49,597 nucleotides of DNA from a virus. The notes beneath the pieces are model-generated. The model saw only the letters and a program-made list of their open reading frames with translations. It had not been told where the DNA came from and made no database searches. Each line of letters starts with the position of its first letter. The first letter of the stretch is position 1. The position numbers and the translations under genes were made by a program. Shown in pieces: positions 8,789 through 16,500 of this stretch. Where the stretch lies: IMG/VR virus record IMGVR_UViG_3300024344_003498, positions 1-49,597 of that record; one strand, 5' to 3'.

Positions 8789-9702
8789 TTTAAAATAGTG
8801 TTGTAAAAAAAGTTCAAAACAGAATGGGGGTGAAATTCTTTTTTTATTTTACCTCCCTTAAATAAAGGTTCTTGAAAGTAATCTTTGTATAATTTTTCAT
8901 CTTGGTCCACCTCTTTTACCCTCTCTAGCAACTGTTCAAGCGAGTCAAAATCATTTAAATTTAAAAAAGCCTTCTCATTAAAATCGTGGGAAAATTGCTC
9001 ATCAGAATAATAAATTGGTATGGTCCCAGAAGTTTTAGCGTGGAAGGGTTTTTCTGTATAATAGCCAGAACGCTTTCTATTTTCAAAACAAATGGAAAAA
9101 CGATAATTTTTTAAGTTATTATATTTAATAGATTCACCATAAGACCAATTATTAAAAGGCTTTCCATATCCGTCCACTTGTTTATATAAGGAAAAGAGAT
9201 TATAGGTTTCTATTCTTTTTTGTGTGGGGTTACTAAACACAAACGCACAAAACTTATCTTTGGGGTGAGAGATAAATTCATTAGTTTCTATCTTTGAGGG
9301 GGGGAGAATAAATTCTGGGTTACCATAACCACCTTTATTAAACCAGTCAATGTGGAGAACCCAAAGAGGTAATCTGTAATGGCGCGGGTCGTCTGAAAAA
9401 TCAAAGGTAAAAGCAAAGTCACACTTCCCTATGTTATAGTGAGCTTGGTGATTAGTCATTCTTATAGACTCATCAGAATCAAAATTAGGAGAAACGCTTT
9501 CCCCCGTAAAGAAAATCTTTTTGCAACGGTGGTTTTTGTATTTTTCTCTTTCTCCTACATTAGAATAATCTACCGAAAAGAACAGAAGGTCAGGATCTTC
9601 CTCATCTATAACTACTTCGTCATGACTTGATAATAAGTGATAAAAATAATTATTTTTTTTGTCAAAATCAAACCAATAGTCTACAAAATTTACTTTTATC
9701 AT
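8785..9702 (-). CDS. Alpha-1,3-fucosyltransferase-like, GT10 family
   Basis: A 305-residue protein. Residues 200-232 carry the strongly conserved GT10 donor-site block: YRFSICFENRKRSGYYTEK, then FHAKTSGTIPIYY, equivalent to the ...CFEN...GYxTEKIxdaxxAGxVPxYxG motif that binds GDP-fucose. The N-terminal half has the KKIFFTGESVSPNFD segment (FxGE...P) also typical of the family. Bacterial GT10 enzymes transfer L-fucose from GDP-L-fucose to galactose or GlcNAc residues, for example in Helicobacter Lewis antigens. Its donor is exactly the product of gmd plus fcl in the same operon, which strongly supports the assignment. No C-terminal heptad repeats or membrane anchor as in Helicobacter FucT are visible. 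Confidence 0.88.
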   Translation of the reverse strand: MIKVNFVDYWFDFDKKNNYFYHLLSSHDEVVIDEEDPDLLFFSVDYSNVGEREKYKNHRCKKIFFTGESVSPNFDSDESIRMTNHQAHYNIGKCDFAFTFDFSDDPRHYRLPLWVLHIDWFNKGGYGNPEFILPPSKIETNEFISHPKDKFCAFVFSNPTQKRIETYNLFSLYKQVDGYGKPFNNWSYGESIKYNNLKNYRFSICFENRKRSGYYTEKPFHAKTSGTIPIYYSDEQFSHDFNEKAFLNLNDFDSLEQLLERVKEVDQDEKLYKDYFQEPLFKGGKIKKEFHPHSVLNFFYNTILK

Positions 9703-10514
9703 AACACATATTTCTTTTCTTTTAGTTCATAAACGTCTTTTTCAAAGTAAGGATAAAACAGGTAACTCTTTCCCTTGAATTTATCAACTTTAGCTGCTTG
9801 CTTATTGGTTTCGGTCCATGGGTGTAGTTGACTTGGGTGGTTATATTTTTCTTTTATAATAGAGCTTGCTATATTGATATCTAAAGAGGGGTCTGGAAAT
9901 GTTTCAGAATAAAAGCTATTAGATACTAGGTAACTTGTTGCGACCATTGGGTCAGTATGCAATGAGTTGTGCATTCTTTTATGCACGGGATCATTGATGG
10001 TGGAACCGTCCCAGTTAAACATTAATTGTCTATAAAAATAGTCGCTCGCTTGTAAACCAAAAATAAATCTTTCGTCCCATATTCCAACCTTTTTTACTGC
10101 TTCAACTGTATAACTACATAAAGCGTCTCCATGACCATTTTGAACAAAGTCAAAATTACAGTGCAAGTTTTTGAGCTTTGAATACCAGTCAGGTTGAAGC
10201 AGAACATCATCCTGCAAGGTAATAACCAGATCACATGACGGATCAGTGAGACTCTCAAATCCTAATATTAGAGCCTGATTCCAGTTTCTACCGATATGTC
10301 CTGTAGAAAAGTCGGGGCGCAAAACATTATCCAACAAGGTAACCTTGTCTTTGAATTCTTCATCTATGTGTATATTGCTATGATTATTAATTATAAAAAT
10401 TTCGCAATCTCCATTATTAATAAACGATTTAGCATCGCTTTCGAAAAGACCGCGAAGAGTTATGTTTAATAGTTTGGATCGATTATAAGTGAGGATATAT
10501 ATTTTACTCTTCAT
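9699..10514 (-). CDS. GT-A glycosyltransferase (family 2-like)
   Basis: A 271-residue protein with a GT-A N-terminal domain. KSKIYILTYNRSKLLNITLRGL is the classical GT2 opening strand and helix, followed by EIFIINNHSN. The LVITLQDDVLLQPDW segment supplies the acidic metal-binding motif (QDD, in place of DxD). A later WDGSTINDPVHKRMHN region is conserved-looking but of unknown role. No membrane helices. It overlaps its neighbours by 4 and 11 bases and belongs to the glycan operon. Donor and acceptor are unknown. Confidence 0.78.
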   Translation of the reverse strand: MKSKIYILTYNRSKLLNITLRGLFESDAKSFINNGDCEIFIINNHSNIHIDEEFKDKVTLLDNVLRPDFSTGHIGRNWNQALILGFESLTDPSCDLVITLQDDVLLQPDWYSKLKNLHCNFDFVQNGHGDALCSYTVEAVKKVGIWDERFIFGLQASDYFYRQLMFNWDGSTINDPVHKRMHNSLHTDPMVATSYLVSNSFYSETFPDPSLDINIASSIIKEKYNHPSQLHPWTETNKQAAKVDKFKGKSYLFYPYFEKDVYELKEKKYVL

Positions 10515-11580
10515 ATAAAATTTCTTTCATATATTTTTGCTCTAATGTGTCCGAGCTTAATGTTAGTCTAATCCAATTGTCTCTATAATCGTGAGGAAGT
10601 TTTATTTTATTTTTAAAATTAAGGTTATGCTTCTTAAATATTTTTGTGGCTTTTGAGTTATTAGATCTATCGTTAAAATGAACCCAATTGCAGCTACCCG
10701 AAACAACATCATATCCATTTTGCTCTAGCTTTTTAGATATAGTTCGACGCTGTAATTTTATAGCATCGGTATAGTCTTCTAATAAAAGCAAATTGTTCAT
10801 TAGGGCTAAACCAAATTTAATAGAAGCCCCACTAACAGGAAAACATAAATTTAACTTATCTAAAAGAATAATGTTTTCCTCAGAAGAAAAAGCACAACCT
10901 AATCTAACACCTGCTCCTCCAAAAGATTTAGAAAAAGTTTGAATTACAATAAGGTTATCATGTTTTTTGACTAGTGCGGAAATAGAGTAAGCCGCATAAT
11001 CAACATACGCTTCATCTAAGAGAAGTAGGATGTTTTTTTGTTTTAGAAAAACAAGCAGATCCTCTAATTCGTGCCTGTGTTTAAAATCTCCAATTGGACT
11101 ATTTGGGTTTGCTAAAACAACTAAATTAGTTTTATCATTAACTGCTACTTTTATATCAACCAAATCTAACTTGGGCTGGCCAAGCGAAACATATCTAACT
11201 TGATTTAAAGTGCTCCCCACCATTTGAGCGAACACATCATACATAGGAAAACAAGGGGACGAAGTTACTATGTTGCTATCTTTGTTGGATGTTAATTCAA
11301 ATATTATTTTTATAAGAGACTCAGAGCCATTTCCCAATAAAACGTTTTGTCTTTCTAAATTATTATGTTCTGCAAGTTTAACACAAAGAAGGTCATACTG
11401 ATTTAAGGAGGGATAACAAATAAAATCTTCTTGCTCAAGGGAAGATAAAAATTCATTAAAAAACTTATCGGGAAAATTAACTACCCTTTCAGACATATCC
11501 AACCGCAAGTTTTCTTTTAGTGTCTTGCGATAATATTTTTTCCTCTCAATGTCGGAAATATGACTATTATATTTAAACAT
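10504..11580 (-). CDS. PLP-dependent aminotransferase/decarboxylase, HisC/CobD-like
   Basis: A 358-residue fold-type I PLP enzyme close in shape to histidinol-phosphate aminotransferase and to CobD threonine-phosphate decarboxylase. Motifs are LLGNGSESLI (phosphate-binding turn), VLANPNSPIGDF, LLLLDEAYVDY (D189, Y192) and the PLP lysine in QTFSKSFGGAGVRLG (K218). Conserved arginine candidates occur near the C-terminus (DNWIRLTLSS). There are no his genes around it. It neighbours a radical-SAM enzyme and a nucleotidyltransferase-HAD fusion, so the likely substrate is a phosphorylated amino acid or keto-sugar feeding surface decoration rather than histidine. Aminotransferase versus decarboxylase cannot be decided from sequence. 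Confidence 0.85.
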   Translation of the reverse strand: MFKYNSHISDIERKKYYRKTLKENLRLDMSERVVNFPDKFFNEFLSSLEQEDFICYPSLNQYDLLCVKLAEHNNLERQNVLLGNGSESLIKIIFELTSNKDSNIVTSSPCFPMYDVFAQMVGSTLNQVRYVSLGQPKLDLVDIKVAVNDKTNLVVLANPNSPIGDFKHRHELEDLLVFLKQKNILLLLDEAYVDYAAYSISALVKKHDNLIVIQTFSKSFGGAGVRLGCAFSSEENIILLDKLNLCFPVSGASIKFGLALMNNLLLLEDYTDAIKLQRRTISKKLEQNGYDVVSGSCNWVHFNDRSNNSKATKIFKKHNLNFKNKIKLPHDYRDNWIRLTLSSDTLEQKYMKEILYEE

Positions 11581-12517
11581 TTTGAACCTTTAACTCTTTT
11601 AAGATGGGAGTTAATTCTTTATAAGAACAATTTTTACAATGTTTTGTTGGTTTATTGGTCTCGCATCCTTTTTTAACATTTTGAAAATCACTAGAGGATC
11701 GTATTTCCTCTAGATTTTGCGTAAATAAATTCCCAAAAGATTTAGCTCCCGTATTCATGCAACACATTAAAACTCGACCATCTACCGTGGTATAAAGACC
11801 TTCTTTAACCCAAAAACAATCAGGAAATTCCCAGTTTCCTTTCCCCATTATTTTATCTGACCAGTTTTCTTTTAGGTATTTTAATTGATCTAGAGAATAT
11901 CCAGAAGTTTCAATGTTATCGGAAATAGAATCTTCCTCACCCCAAAGCTGAGCTATATTTAACCTAAACCTTCCCAGATTGTAGTCTTTTCTGAGTTTAT
12001 CTACTTTTTCAATGTCTTCAATGTTGTAAGCGTTGACAACATAATTAACAACTATATCACAATTGCCCCTATCTACAGTTTGGAGATTTTCCAAGAAAGC
12101 AATTAATTTTTTCCACTTAGCTGGAGACCTATCTCTCTCGTAGCTCTCCTCATAACCGTCGATTGATAAATAAAGTTGATCTAAATTTTGAACAGCCCTC
12201 TCAAACTTCGCTCTCATTTTAGAACCTTCCTTGATAGGATATTGGCAATTGGTTGCTACAATCACAAAGCATTCAGGAAAAGTTTTTTTAAATTCTTCTG
12301 TTACTTTGTCAAACTCAGGATGAAGGAAAGGTTCTCCCATTCCCATTAGTTTGCAATTTTTTAAAGGATGGTGTTCTATTTTAGAAAGAAGAATCTTCCA
12401 GTTTTCTAGCGACATATGCTTTAAAGGACCAATTACCTCATTCCTGTTACAAAAAGAACAGTTTAGATTACAATAATTTGTAGTCTCTAAATAAGCGTAT
12501 GAGATAGGAGCATTCAT
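11573..12517 (-). CDS. Radical SAM enzyme with SPASM-like C-terminus
   Basis: A 314-residue protein. The [4Fe-4S]/SAM motif CNLNCSFC gives C16, C20 and C23, followed by the GMGEPFLHPEF glycine-rich SAM-binding strand. The C-terminal part has further cysteines (PDCFW, VLMCCMNTG, KGCETNKPTKHCKNC) spaced as in SPASM/twitch domains that hold an auxiliary cluster. Members with this layout modify peptides or sugars, for example dehydrogenases and aminoglycoside/sugar-modifying enzymes. It overlaps both neighbours by a few bases, so it works in the same pathway as the PLP enzyme and the nucleotidyltransferase-HAD protein. No RiPP-like precursor peptide is apparent nearby, which argues mildly for a small-molecule or sugar substrate. 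Confidence 0.88.
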   Translation of the reverse strand: MNAPISYAYLETTNYCNLNCSFCNRNEVIGPLKHMSLENWKILLSKIEHHPLKNCKLMGMGEPFLHPEFDKVTEEFKKTFPECFVIVATNCQYPIKEGSKMRAKFERAVQNLDQLYLSIDGYEESYERDRSPAKWKKLIAFLENLQTVDRGNCDIVVNYVVNAYNIEDIEKVDKLRKDYNLGRFRLNIAQLWGEEDSISDNIETSGYSLDQLKYLKENWSDKIMGKGNWEFPDCFWVKEGLYTTVDGRVLMCCMNTGAKSFGNLFTQNLEEIRSSSDFQNVKKGCETNKPTKHCKNCSYKELTPILKELKVQNV

Positions 12518-13569
12518 TCTATATAGGGGTTTAACGTAGCATTTCTTGGGATTGATATAGCCTTACATGACGGATACGGATTCGTTGGCGCAAAGTCATT
12601 AACCAGAATTCTCTGAGCGTGATTGCACCCAGAAATAATGGTTTTGTATTTAATATTATACTCAGATAAGGTTTTTTTAAACTGTTCTAAATATTTCTCT
12701 TCTCGGGCTGTAATAAAGATAATCTCTGCACCGCTATCGCTTAGTTTTTTTAATGTTTTAAAATTTTCTACAATAGGTTCAAAGGTCTTTTCCCACGTTC
12801 TTTTACCATATTTACCAACATTTTGTAAAAATACCCCATCAATATCAAAAAGGTAAGTTTTAAATTTGTTCTGTTCTGTTCTCCAATCCTTTAGGGTTCC
12901 CCAATCTCTTAGAGATAAGGCGGAAATCTTTTCAAAGATTTTGTTTTTGTTTTTTATTAGATATGATATAATGTGACTCACATAGAACTCGTTGTGTTGG
13001 TCAAAAATTGCGCTTTCCGTTATTTCTCTGTAGGCTTCTTTAAAATCCTCTGCGCGACAACTATATACTCCAGCACATAAAGTGTTTGAAACTAACTGTT
13101 TTTCAACAATGTCATTAATAATGTTGTCAGAGTTAAAAATAAGAAAACTTTTGTTTTGTAAATTCTCTATTTTACAGTCAGAATCAATATCTAAACCAAC
13201 AATATAATTACTATTTTCTGTAGAATCAAATTCAACAGAACAGTCTGAATCTTTGACACAAATAGATCCCTTTATATTTAAGTCTACAATCGTTTGATAA
13301 ACCGTTTCAGAAGCGGAAGAAGTAACATGATCTAAAAGGTGAACTTCTACTTTCGTCCCAAAAACTTGATTGAGTATTAGTGCTGCATCGTAATCATCAC
13401 AGTGGGACTTTAAAATAGTAATGACTATACGATCAAAGTTGTGAGAATTCATGCACCCAACGGATTTTTCAATCATAAGTCTACCATCTGGATGACTTAA
13501 CATCCACTTAGGTTTCATATCTGGAAAGCGAGAGCTTTTACCTGCGGCTGGAACAATTAAGGTCTTCAA
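12514..13569 (-). CDS. Nucleotidyltransferase fused to HAD-like phosphatase
   Basis: A 351-residue two-domain protein. Residues 1-230 are a sugar-nucleotidyltransferase-like domain: LIVPAAGKSSRFPDMKPKW is the nucleotide-binding G-x-x-x-R loop and lysine, KDSDC (D107) supplies the metal aspartate, and RDWGTLKDW matches the DWGT motif of LicC/RmlA-like enzymes. Residues 238-351 are a HAD-like domain with FDIDGVF (D242, D244), the FITAR motif and a late NDFA acidic motif. Such fusions activate a small phosphate ester with CTP or another NTP and remove or proofread phosphate. Adjacent kinase-like and HisC-like genes suggest a pathway to a CDP-linked decoration, by analogy to LicA-LicC. Substrate unknown. 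Confidence 0.82.
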   Translation of the reverse strand: MKTLIVPAAGKSSRFPDMKPKWMLSHPDGRLMIEKSVGCMNSHNFDRIVITILKSHCDDYDAALILNQVFGTKVEVHLLDHVTSSASETVYQTIVDLNIKGSICVKDSDCSVEFDSTENSNYIVGLDIDSDCKIENLQNKSFLIFNSDNIINDIVEKQLVSNTLCAGVYSCRAEDFKEAYREITESAIFDQHNEFYVSHIISYLIKNKNKIFEKISALSLRDWGTLKDWRTEQNKFKTYLFDIDGVFLQNVGKYGKRTWEKTFEPIVENFKTLKKLSDSGAEIIFITAREEKYLEQFKKTLSEYNIKYKTIISGCNHAQRILVNDFAPTNPYPSCKAISIPRNATLNPYIE

Positions 13570-14350
13570 AATTTTTGATTTTTTAGCTTTAATAATTTAC
13601 TATAAATAAAATTTTCTTCTTCTTTTTTACAGTAGGGAATTATTCTCAACAAGTTTAGTATAAGCATTTTATATGATGCAGTCAACATGTTTGAAGATAG
13701 ATTTTCCTTCAGTAAATTATGAAGGAATAATAGATTAATAAAAGGGGAAGTGTCGTTTTTTCTCCACGACCAACCCACAATAATGTCCTGCATAAGTTTT
13801 GAATAGTCTAAAACTTGAGAACTTGTAAATGAATCTAGAAAGTCGATAAAAATAAATCACCATCTTTTATCATTATATTTTCAAACGTCAAATCTCCATG
13901 GCTATATGATTTATGGATCTTATTCCAATCAAAATCTAAGCAACAATCTTTAAAAAGTTGATATTTAGAGTCAATTTTTAATTGATCTAGTTTTTTTTCA
14001 ACGTCTTGCTCTATTGTTTCCTCTAAAAAATTATTTTGATTTACAAATTCAATTATTTTAAGAAAGAGAAACTTTATGTTTTTGTGATGCTCTTTTTCTG
14101 CAAAATTTGAAAAGGATTTACCCTTTATAAATTCCATATCAAAAGAAAGATTTTTATCTATATAAAAAGTATTAAAAATTAGAGGAGTTCCAATTAAATG
14201 GTGTTTAAATTCTTTCTGTTTTTTAATTTGTTTTAAAAGCCTGTCATTATATTCTGGATTGGATGAGATTTTTCTTACAAAGAGTTTATCTTTATCTTCA
14301 AGTAGAGAAATTTTACATCCTGAATAACCCTTAAGTTTTATGCTCTTCAT
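13566..14350 (-). pseudogene. APH/choline-kinase-like gene with a -1 frameshift
   Basis: The first 171 codons (14350 to about 13850) resemble small-molecule kinases of the APH/choline kinase fold, with the catalytic motif SHGDLTFENIMI (H151, D153, N158). That frame stops at 13835. Reading on in the -1 frame gives IFIDFLDSF, the expected metal-binding D of this family, then a helical C-terminus through QDIIVGWSWRKN to the stop at 13566. The two pieces are therefore one gene broken around the A5 run (T5 on the coding strand) at 13848-13852. A true mutation, an assembly or sequencing error, or programmed slippage could explain it; the site is not a canonical X-XXY-YYZ heptamer. The start overlaps the upstream gene by 20 bases and the end overlaps the nucleotidyltransferase gene by four. 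It may phosphorylate the substrate of that enzyme. Confidence 0.75.
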
Positions 14351-15170
14351 TTAGAAATGTTTTTAAGTCTAAAGAGCTTGGGTCAAAGTCTTGCCAAATA
14401 TCAGCATATAACTGTTCCGACAAATCTAAATCTTTAAATTCTTTCCAATCATCAATAATTAACATTGGGATACCCAGTTTTTTAAATGCTTCTACGCCGT
14501 TCCACCGAGTAACAATGGGGATGCTTTTCATATAAATAGCTTCCCATGTTTTGTGGCAATCAACGCCGTTTCCGACTGGCGAAACGATAAATCGTGAAGA
14601 GGCAATATCAGTCAAATATTTTTCCTGTGTGGAATTAACAAAGGAATTGTGATCTTTAATTATCGCTGCATCTGGGTATGTTGTTTCTAAGGACTCACCT
14701 ACTTGTTCTAAGCAATATTTTCTAGCCTTGGGGTTTGTTGATACATTGAAGTTTACATAAACATCCTTGGTTTTTTCAGTTTCCTTGTCTATTACCTTTT
14801 TAAACCTATGTTGATTGCCGTGAGACCATTTTGGGTTTGCTATTCCAATAGGGATTGGGTGGACCTTGGGATGATTACATTTTAAATTTTGAGCATACCA
14901 GTGAGTCATAGTTGGAAAAAGTTCCACTACAGCTTCAACATACTCGTCTGTAAAGTTTATGTCTGAATTATGAGTAAATAAAACAAATTCAGTATCTCCT
15001 AAAATATTTACCTCTTTGAATACTTGAAGAAATTCAGGGATGCAAAAAACATAATTATTTCCCGCAGATGGATTTTGCTTTACAGAAAACTCAGGAGTCC
15101 TCTCGTCTGAGTAATCTATTAGTTGTAGCCAGCACTGTTGTTTAAAATATGTTCCGCAAATAAAATTCAT
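14331..15170 (-). CDS. Exostosin-like (GT47-type) glycosyltransferase
   Basis: A protein of about 279 residues. The C-terminal half reads RFIVSPVGNGVDCHKTWEAI, then KSIPIVTRWNG, which matches the exostosin/GT47 donor site (SPRGNGxDxHRxWEAxxxGCIPV). The middle has HPIPIGIANPKWSHGN, also family-like. An upstream TTG at 15188 would extend it by six codons. I chose the ATG at 15170 because it overlaps the upstream stop as ATGA and has GGGAGA about 10 bases upstream. It lies in the glycan operon between a GT4-like enzyme and the kinase-like gene. It is cytoplasmic, without signal or membrane segment. Donor unknown. Confidence 0.8.
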   Translation of the reverse strand: MNFICGTYFKQQCWLQLIDYSDERTPEFSVKQNPSAGNNYVFCIPEFLQVFKEVNILGDTEFVLFTHNSDINFTDEYVEAVVELFPTMTHWYAQNLKCNHPKVHPIPIGIANPKWSHGNQHRFKKVIDKETEKTKDVYVNFNVSTNPKARKYCLEQVGESLETTYPDAAIIKDHNSFVNSTQEKYLTDIASSRFIVSPVGNGVDCHKTWEAIYMKSIPIVTRWNGVEAFKKLGIPMLIIDDWKEFKDLDLSEQLYADIWQDFDPSSLDLKTFLNEEHKT

Positions 15171-16015
15171 TGTATAGCTTTCTCCCAAAATTGTGTAGAT
15201 GCATTTTCACATCCTTCTTTAAATTTTTGATAACCTTGTTTTTCAAATTCCAAATAAGCTCCTATTTTGGAGGTGTCTCCTATAATTTCTTTTACCCCAC
15301 AAAGGAGGGCTTCTCCTATCATTCGACAGAAAGGCTCATTTACCACTGGAGAGTGAAATACTGCGTTGGCTTGTTGAAAAACCAAAGCTGTTTCATGGTG
15401 TTTGCAAGCACCTACAAATGTAATGTTTTCTTCTTTATCAAAAAGGCTGTTTGGATTTTGGTCTGACCAGCCGAAAACTTTAACTTGTCTATCGGGATTA
15501 TTGCGAGCAAACTTGATTAGATTGTTTAATCCTTTCAAGGGGTGAAGGTAGCCGCAGTAGACTACATCATAAATTTTTTCTTCTTCTTTCTTTTTAAAGA
15601 TGTTGGTGTCTATGGGATCATAAACTATTTCAACATTTTTAAAGTAATCTCCATATAGCTCTTTAAAGAAAGAGTAATGAAATTCTGTTAAAAAAAAGTT
15701 CTTTTTTGAGTTATTAAATAATATTCTCCTGTCTCCAGAAGAAAGATAGGAACATGAGTCGTGCTCTAGCCTTACTGAGTTAGATAATCTTTCAATCATG
15801 TTGAGCTTGGCAGGGGCAATTTTGCTAATTGCCTCTAAATTAGAATTAATAACCAAGTCGTATGAGGTTAAAAAATCAACAATAGAAGAGCTATGATGAT
15901 GTTCATCAATCTCATATCCAAGCTCTCTCCCCTTCTGAATAATAAGGGAATTGCTTACTTGCGCCCCTCCTTGTTTTTGATCGAGAGTAAAATCAGATAT
16001 AAATAAAACTTTCAT
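15167..16015 (-). CDS. GT4-like glycosyltransferase, first gene of the glycan operon
   Basis: A 282-residue GT-B enzyme. MKVLFISDFTLDQKQGGAQVSN is the N-terminal acceptor-domain opening with the GGAQ loop. VEIVYDPIDTNIF is the family 4 linker (v-y-n-p-v-D). VVYCGYLHPLKGLNNLI begins the donor domain, and FHSPVVNEPFCRMIGEALLCG carries the E-P-F-x-R-x-x-x-E-A motif equivalent to the E-x7-E catalytic pair. A GTG at 16018 directly precedes the ATG; I prefer the ATG at 16015. The preceding gene ends 30 bases upstream, and a TATAAT-like hexamer with a 7-bp dyad lies in that gap, so transcription of the island may begin or be tuned here. Confidence 0.85.
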   Translation of the reverse strand: MKVLFISDFTLDQKQGGAQVSNSLIIQKGRELGYEIDEHHHSSSIVDFLTSYDLVINSNLEAISKIAPAKLNMIERLSNSVRLEHDSCSYLSSGDRRILFNNSKKNFFLTEFHYSFFKELYGDYFKNVEIVYDPIDTNIFKKKEEEKIYDVVYCGYLHPLKGLNNLIKFARNNPDRQVKVFGWSDQNPNSLFDKEENITFVGACKHHETALVFQQANAVFHSPVVNEPFCRMIGEALLCGVKEIIGDTSKIGAYLEFEKQGYQKFKEGCENASTQFWEKAIQ

Positions 16016-16037
16016 CACACAGTATAGTGTGATTATA
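16014..16037 (-). promoter_or_regulatory. TATAAT-like -10 with adjacent 7-bp inverted repeat
   Basis: On the minus strand, TATAAT occupies 16037-16032 and is followed at once by a dyad ATCACAC-N6-GTGTGAT (16033-16014) that reaches the start codon of the first glycan-island gene. No good -35 box is seen 16-18 bases upstream. The dyad could be an operator, or a small hairpin covering the start. Low confidence as a promoter; the inverted repeat itself is exact. Confidence 0.35.
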
Positions 16038-16045
16038 GATAAAAA

Positions 16046-16465
16046 TCAACCTTCTTCTACTGTGGGAGGATAAAAGATTTTTTCTCCTTCAGAATCAGAA
16101 ATTTCTGCCAATAACAGGTCAGTTCTAGCAGAAGTAAAGTCTAGGTTTGTAAAGTTCCAAAAGGGATCTGCTGATTCTTGTTGGTGGGTTTTATCCGTCC
16201 CCTCAACTACATCAATATCATGGAATTTATAGTCCTTTTTTACCTTACGGCCAGCGGATAGTTTCAAAAATATATTTGTTCTAGCCATGGCCCACTGAGC
16301 AGTGGTTTTTTGGGGTTGCCAATTAACGTCAGCGGCTTTTTCCCCTCTTTTATATACTCTTACCAGTTGATCTACAGTAATTTGAGTCTTATTTTGTTTA
16401 TTAAAATTCAAAACTTTACCCACAAGGCACTTGTAGATTTTGTCTGAAAAAGTAAGGTTCATCAT
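16046..16465 (-). CDS. Hypothetical protein between nrdA and glycan island
   Basis: A 139-residue protein that I do not recognise. It begins MMNLTFSDKIYKCLVGKVLNF, has a basic middle (SAGRKVKKDYKF) and an acidic C-terminus ending FYPPTVEEG. The stretch TTAQWAMARTNIFLKLSAG looks like an amphipathic helix, and such sequences are common in small phage proteins of unknown role. It lies 35 bases downstream of nrdA and shares its direction, so it is probably cotranscribed with nrdBA. No nucleotide-metabolism motif is visible. Function unknown. Confidence 0.6.
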   Translation of the reverse strand: MMNLTFSDKIYKCLVGKVLNFNKQNKTQITVDQLVRVYKRGEKAADVNWQPQKTTAQWAMARTNIFLKLSAGRKVKKDYKFHDIDVVEGTDKTHQQESADPFWNFTNLDFTSARTDLLLAEISDSEGEKIFYPPTVEEG

Positions 16466-16500
16466 AAAAAAATTACACTTTTAATTATTAAAAATGAATA

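Noticed and set aside
10504-11580. Calling the PLP enzyme histidinol-phosphate aminotransferase (HisC)
   Set aside because: No other histidine gene is present, and CobD and related enzymes share the same motifs; the neighbours point to surface decoration.
16014-16033. Possible CRP site
   Set aside because: The dyad reads TCACA...TGTGA outward, the opposite of the CRP consensus TGTGA-N6-TCACA.
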